24,829 nt of DNA from Gemmatimonadales bacterium. GTDB lineage: Bacteria > Gemmatimonadota > Gemmatimonadetes > Gemmatimonadales > GWC2-71-9. Location: assembly GCA_020633775.1 (NCBI GenBank), contig JACKDA010000023.1, forward strand, positions 1 to 24,829, read 5' to 3'. A program made the position numbers and the translations under genes. Below, piece after piece: positions 22,419 to 24,829 of this stretch; the stretch's first letter is position 1; each line of letters starts with the position of its first letter. Below the pieces are notes generated by a model, which saw only the letters and a list, made by a program, of their open reading frames with translations, had not been told where the DNA came from and searched no databases.

Positions 22419-23665
22419 TGCGATCCCTTTTCGCGGCCGTCTCCGGCCTGCGCAATCACCAGACGCGCCTCGACGTGATCGGCAACAACATCGCCAACGT
22501 CAACACCGTCGCCTTCAAGGCGTCGCGCGTCACCTTCAAGGAAGCGTTCACGCAGCTGCTGCAGGGTGCCACCCGCCCGCCGGGTGACCAGGGCGGCGTG
22601 AACCCGATCCAGGTCGGGTCGGGGATGAACATCGGGAGCATCGACCAGATCTTCACCCAGGGCTCGCTGGAGTCGACCGGCCAGAACACCGACCTCGCCA
22701 TCCAGGGTGACGCCTTCTTCGTGGTGAACAACGGCAACCGCCGCTTCTTCACCCGCGCCGGCAACTTCCAGATCGACGCCGACGGCCGCCTGATCGCGGC
22801 GAACAACGGCTTCGTGGTGCAGGGGATCAACGCCGACACGGCCGGCGTCTTCTCCTCGTCCTCGCAGATCGGCGACGTGATCCTGCCCCTCGGCCAGCAG
22901 ACGGCCCCGCGGCAGACCAGTGAGGTCACCCTGAGCGGCAACCTCGACGCCAATGCGGCCATCGGTGACACCCACAGCCTCGGCGTCACCGTCTTCGACC
23001 AGACCGGCACGCCCTACCTCCTCGAGGTGCTCTTCACCAACACCGGGGTCGGCGCCTGGGACTGGACCGCGACGTCCCCCACCGCCGGGGTCACCGCCGG
23101 CAACGGCACGCTGACCTTCAACGCCGACGGCACGCTGGCGACGTTCGACTACCCCGGCGGCGGCAGCGCCCTGACCATCACGCCGACCAGCGGGGCGGCC
23201 GCGTTCGACGTCGCGATCGATGCCGGCACCATCGACGACCTCGACGGCCTCGCCGGCTTCGCGGGCGCCTCGAACGCCGTGGCGTCCCGGCAGGACGGCT
23301 ACCAGTCGGGCCTGCTCCTCTCGATCGAGATCGACGCGGCCGGGATCATCACCGGCGTCTTCTCCAACGGCGTGAGCCAGGCGCTCGCCCAGCTCGCGCT
23401 GGCCCGGTTCAACAACCCCACCGGCCTGCTGCGGCGTGGCGACAACATGTACTCCGAGTCCGCCAACTCCGGGCTCGCCGTGCTCGGCTTCGCGGGAACC
23501 TCCAACGCCTCGTCGATCACGGCCGGCGCGCTGGAGAACTCGAACGTCGACCTCTCGCAGGAGTTCACCTCGATGATCGTGACCCAGCGCGGCTTCCAGG
23601 CCAGCGCCCGGGTGATCACCACCTCGGACGAGATGCTCAACGAGCTGGTGAACCTGAAGCGGTAG
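22415..23665 (+). CDS. flgE: Flagellar hook protein FlgE
   Basis: Encodes 416 aa (Salmonella 403) from ATG 22415, overlapping the flgD stop; ATG 22418 is the next codon. The N-terminus has MRSLFAAVSGLRNHQTRLDV and IGNNIANVNTVAFKASRVTF, the rod/hook motif. The body carries GSLESTGQNTDLAIQGDAFF and FTRAGNFQIDADGRLIAANN, conserved in FlgE/F/G. The C-terminus ends with ENSNVDLSQEFTSMIVTQRG and FQASARVITTSDEMLNELVN. The enlarged centre shows it is the hook protein rather than a rod protein FlgF or FlgG. It is the last gene of the flgB operon, before a large inverted repeat. Confidence 0.95.
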   Translation: MMRSLFAAVSGLRNHQTRLDVIGNNIANVNTVAFKASRVTFKEAFTQLLQGATRPPGDQGGVNPIQVGSGMNIGSIDQIFTQGSLESTGQNTDLAIQGDAFFVVNNGNRRFFTRAGNFQIDADGRLIAANNGFVVQGINADTAGVFSSSSQIGDVILPLGQQTAPRQTSEVTLSGNLDANAAIGDTHSLGVTVFDQTGTPYLLEVLFTNTGVGAWDWTATSPTAGVTAGNGTLTFNADGTLATFDYPGGGSALTITPTSGAAAFDVAIDAGTIDDLDGLAGFAGASNAVASRQDGYQSGLLLSIEIDAAGIITGVFSNGVSQALAQLALARFNNPTGLLRRGDNMYSESANSGLAVLGFAGTSNASSITAGALENSNVDLSQEFTSMIVTQRGFQASARVITTSDEMLNELVNLKR

Positions 23666-23687
23666 CCGATGGCTGATGGTCGAGGGT

Positions 23688-23732
23688 CGATGGTCGATGG
23701 TCGAGGGAGGGGTCCTCGACCATCGACCATCG
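23688..23732. repeat. 19-bp perfect inverted repeat (REP-like hairpin) after flgE
   Basis: Arms 23688-23706 and 23714-23732 are perfect complements with a 7-nt loop. They are built from tandem GGTCGAT units, further units of which lie just upstream (23677-23687). It begins 22 nt after the flgE stop, has no U-run on either strand, and could end transcription or stabilise the mRNA 3' end. The motif looks like a dispersed intergenic repeat. Confidence 0.7.
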
Positions 23733-23769
23733 TCCATTGACCCTCCAGATCCGACCGGCAACTCACGAC

Positions 23770-23797
23770 CGACCCGGCGGCACAACCTTCCGGGTCG
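23770..23797. promoter_or_regulatory. 8-bp inverted repeat upstream of fliL promoter
   Basis: CGACCCGG (23770-23777) and CCGGGTCG (23790-23797) flank a 12-nt centre, about 109-136 bp upstream of the predicted fliL start site. The distance suits an enhancer for a sigma-54 activator, but the sequence does not match the flgB palindrome. The rest of the 276-bp flgE-fliL gap shows no credible gene. Confidence 0.35.
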
Positions 23798-23879
23798 ACG
23801 ACCGCGACGCCGCGGCGGGGAGTCCGGCAGTGTCCCAGCAAGTCTATTCCTTTCAACAGGTTACGCCGTCGCAAATCCG

Positions 23880-23895
23880 TGGTACACGGGTTGCT
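23880..23895 (+). promoter_or_regulatory. Sigma-54 promoter of the fliL-fliM operon
   Basis: TGGTAC-ACGGG-TTGCT has the correct GG/GC spacing and differs from the consensus at one core base. It closely resembles the flgB promoter. Predicted start near 23906, 36 nt before the fliL ATG. Confidence 0.72.
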
Positions 23896-23941
23896 TCTGT
23901 CGGGGTGGGAAGTCCTGGCCAGCAACGCGGAGAGTCCACGG

Positions 23942-24454
23942 ATGGCAACCACGCCTGCAGCAGCCGATTCACCCGACGCGACCGACGCCCCGGCCAAGCC
24001 GGGGATGGTCCCGATGATCGCGACGGTCCTCGTCGCCCTCCTCGCGGGGGGCGGGGTCGGGGCCTATGCCGTCGGTCCGATGCTGGGCCCGGCGAGCCCT
24101 GCCGCCGCCGAGGAGGAAGGCGGCGGGGGGCACGGTGGGGAAGCGGAGGGGGGCAGCGCCCATCTCTTCAAGCTCGATGGCGTGATCGTGAACCCTGCGG
24201 GCTCGCGGGGGCAGCATCACCTGATCACGACGGTGGCCTACGAGGTCGAGGCGATCGAGGACGAACCGCGCCTCCGTGCGGCGGAGGTCGAGCTGCGCGA
24301 CCACGTCTCCGCGCTCCTCGAGCGCAAGACCCTCGACCAGCTCACTGCGCCGGGGATCCGGGACCAGTTGCGCAGCGAGCTGCGGGCGCTGGCCGAACCG
24401 TACCTGAAGGCGGGGTCGGTGAAGGTGTTCCTCCCCCAGTACATCGTCCAGTAG
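23942..24454 (+). CDS. fliL: Flagellar basal body-associated protein FliL
   Basis: Encodes 170 aa from ATG 23942, supported by GGAGAG 7 nt upstream; an earlier in-frame ATG (23879) lies within the promoter and is rejected. A short cytoplasmic tail precedes a single membrane helix (about 23-45), then an acidic Gly/His-rich linker (57-73). The FliL domain runs from FKLDGVIVNPAGSRGQHHLI through VAYEVEAIEDEPRLRAAEVE and RDHVSALLERKTLDQLTAPG to VKVFLPQYIVQ, the usual C-terminus. FliL forms rings around the stator and supports torque. One base separates its stop from the fliM start. Confidence 0.92.
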   Translation: MATTPAAADSPDATDAPAKPGMVPMIATVLVALLAGGGVGAYAVGPMLGPASPAAAEEEGGGGHGGEAEGGSAHLFKLDGVIVNPAGSRGQHHLITTVAYEVEAIEDEPRLRAAEVELRDHVSALLERKTLDQLTAPGIRDQLRSELRALAEPYLKAGSVKVFLPQYIVQ

Positions 24455-24455
24455 G

Positions 24456-24829
24456 ATGCCGCTCGTGGCCGAGGGGACGGCGGAGGTGGTCCCCTATGAC
24501 TTCCGTCGGCCCCGCTGGATCGGGCGCGACCGACGCGCGATCCTCGAGGGGGTCCACCAGCGGATGCTCCCCGGTCTGGAGCGGGTGCTGACCCGCATCG
24601 TCCGGGTACCCGCCGAGGTGACGCTCCGCGACGCGGCGCAGGTCGCCTTCGGCGATTGGCGCCGTCACCTCGTCGCGCCGCTCACCGCCTTCGTGGTACC
24701 GCTGGCCGCCGGTGAGGGTGGGGATGGCCTCGTCGTCGTGCAGCCGGCGCTCGCGCATCGCCTCGTCGACTGCGCACTCGGTGGCAGCGGTGACCCGGGC
24801 GACCGGCCGGCCGCACTCACGCCGCTCGA
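24456..24829 (+). CDS. fliM: Flagellar motor switch protein FliM (3' end outside window)
   Basis: The first 124 codons are present, from ATG 24456. The opening EVVPYDFRRPRWIGRDRRAI (10-29) holds the Y-D-F-R-R-P motif that follows the CheY-binding segment. The classic N-terminal LSQxEIDALL CheY-binding helix is absent or replaced by MPLVAEGTAE, unless translation begins further upstream, which the fliL overlap makes unlikely. The CheC-like middle domain follows: ILEGVHQRMLPGLERVLTRI and PLTAFVVPLAAGE, then LVVVQPALAHRLVDCALGGS. FliM is the C-ring protein that links FliG and FliN and receives the chemotaxis signal. Confidence 0.9.
   Translation, partial: MPLVAEGTAEVVPYDFRRPRWIGRDRRAILEGVHQRMLPGLERVLTRIVRVPAEVTLRDAAQVAFGDWRRHLVAPLTAFVVPLAAGEGGDGLVVVQPALAHRLVDCALGGSGDPGDRPAALTPL

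Noticed and set aside
23688..23732. GGTCGAT repeats as a CRISPR fragment
   Set aside because: Units are about 7-8 nt, contiguous and palindromic, with no spacers.
23676..24017. Small plus-strand frame beginning MVEGRWSMVEGG in the flgE-fliL gap
   Set aside because: Its start is only a translation of the GGTCGAT repeat and it runs through the fliL promoter and start in another frame.

Overview
The window is GC-rich bacterial DNA. It holds most of a flagellar gene cluster (about 6.2-24.8 kb), preceded by three unrelated transcription units (1-6.2 kb). The very high GC, a Ser/Thr kinase fused to a TPR tail, a secreted M28 peptidase with an 'LLPAQ' signal end, and intergenic 'GGTCGATGGTCGAGG' repeats resemble Gemmatimonadota. 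That assignment is an inference from gene style, not from a marker gene. I see no tRNA, rRNA, CRISPR array, insertion sequence or integrase.

Layout. 1-1835 (-): a transmembrane Ser/Thr protein kinase, cut by the window edge. 1956-3554 (-): a secreted M28 metallopeptidase with a hairpin terminator behind it. 3681-6204 (+): a three-gene operon of a DUF3299 periplasmic protein, an ABC ATPase and an FtsX/MacB-type permease with a His-rich loop. 6201-11936 (-): the late flagellar (filament) module, transcribed in the order flgL, fliW, fliC, fliD, fliS, flgN-like, flgM. 12061-13446 (+): a sigma-54 activator of the FleQ/FlrC type with a degenerate receiver domain. 13620-23665 (+): a tightly packed basal body/export/hook operon, flgB-flgC-(unknown 80 aa)-fliE-fliF-fliG-fliH-fliI-fliJ-motE-fliK-flgD-flgE, most genes overlapping by 4 to about 20 nt. 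23942-24829 (+): fliL and the 5' part of fliM, starting a second rod/switch operon that leaves the window.

Regulatory logic visible in the DNA. Two close matches to sigma-54 promoters precede flgB and fliL, the two middle-class operons, and a sigma-54 activator gene lies directly upstream of the first. Three matches to sigma-28 (FliA) promoters, all with the same 11-nt spacer, precede flgL, fliC and flgM; FlgM is the anti-sigma-28 factor. The flagellin leader has a 6-bp hairpin presenting ACGGAU in its loop plus an AGGGAG ribosome binding site, the classic arrangement of CsrA targets, and the neighbouring gene is fliW, the CsrA antagonist. The window therefore appears to show a three-layer cascade: sigma-54 for the hook-basal body, sigma-28/FlgM for the filament, and a post-transcriptional FliW/CsrA checkpoint on flagellin. 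rpoN, fliA and csrA are not in the window.

Most notable oddities: a shortened FlgB without the usual N-I/L-A-N motif, an unrecognised 80-aa gene between flgC and fliE, a receiver domain without its phospho-acceptor, two perfect dyads flanking the flgB promoter, and a 19-bp perfect inverted repeat between flgE and fliL.
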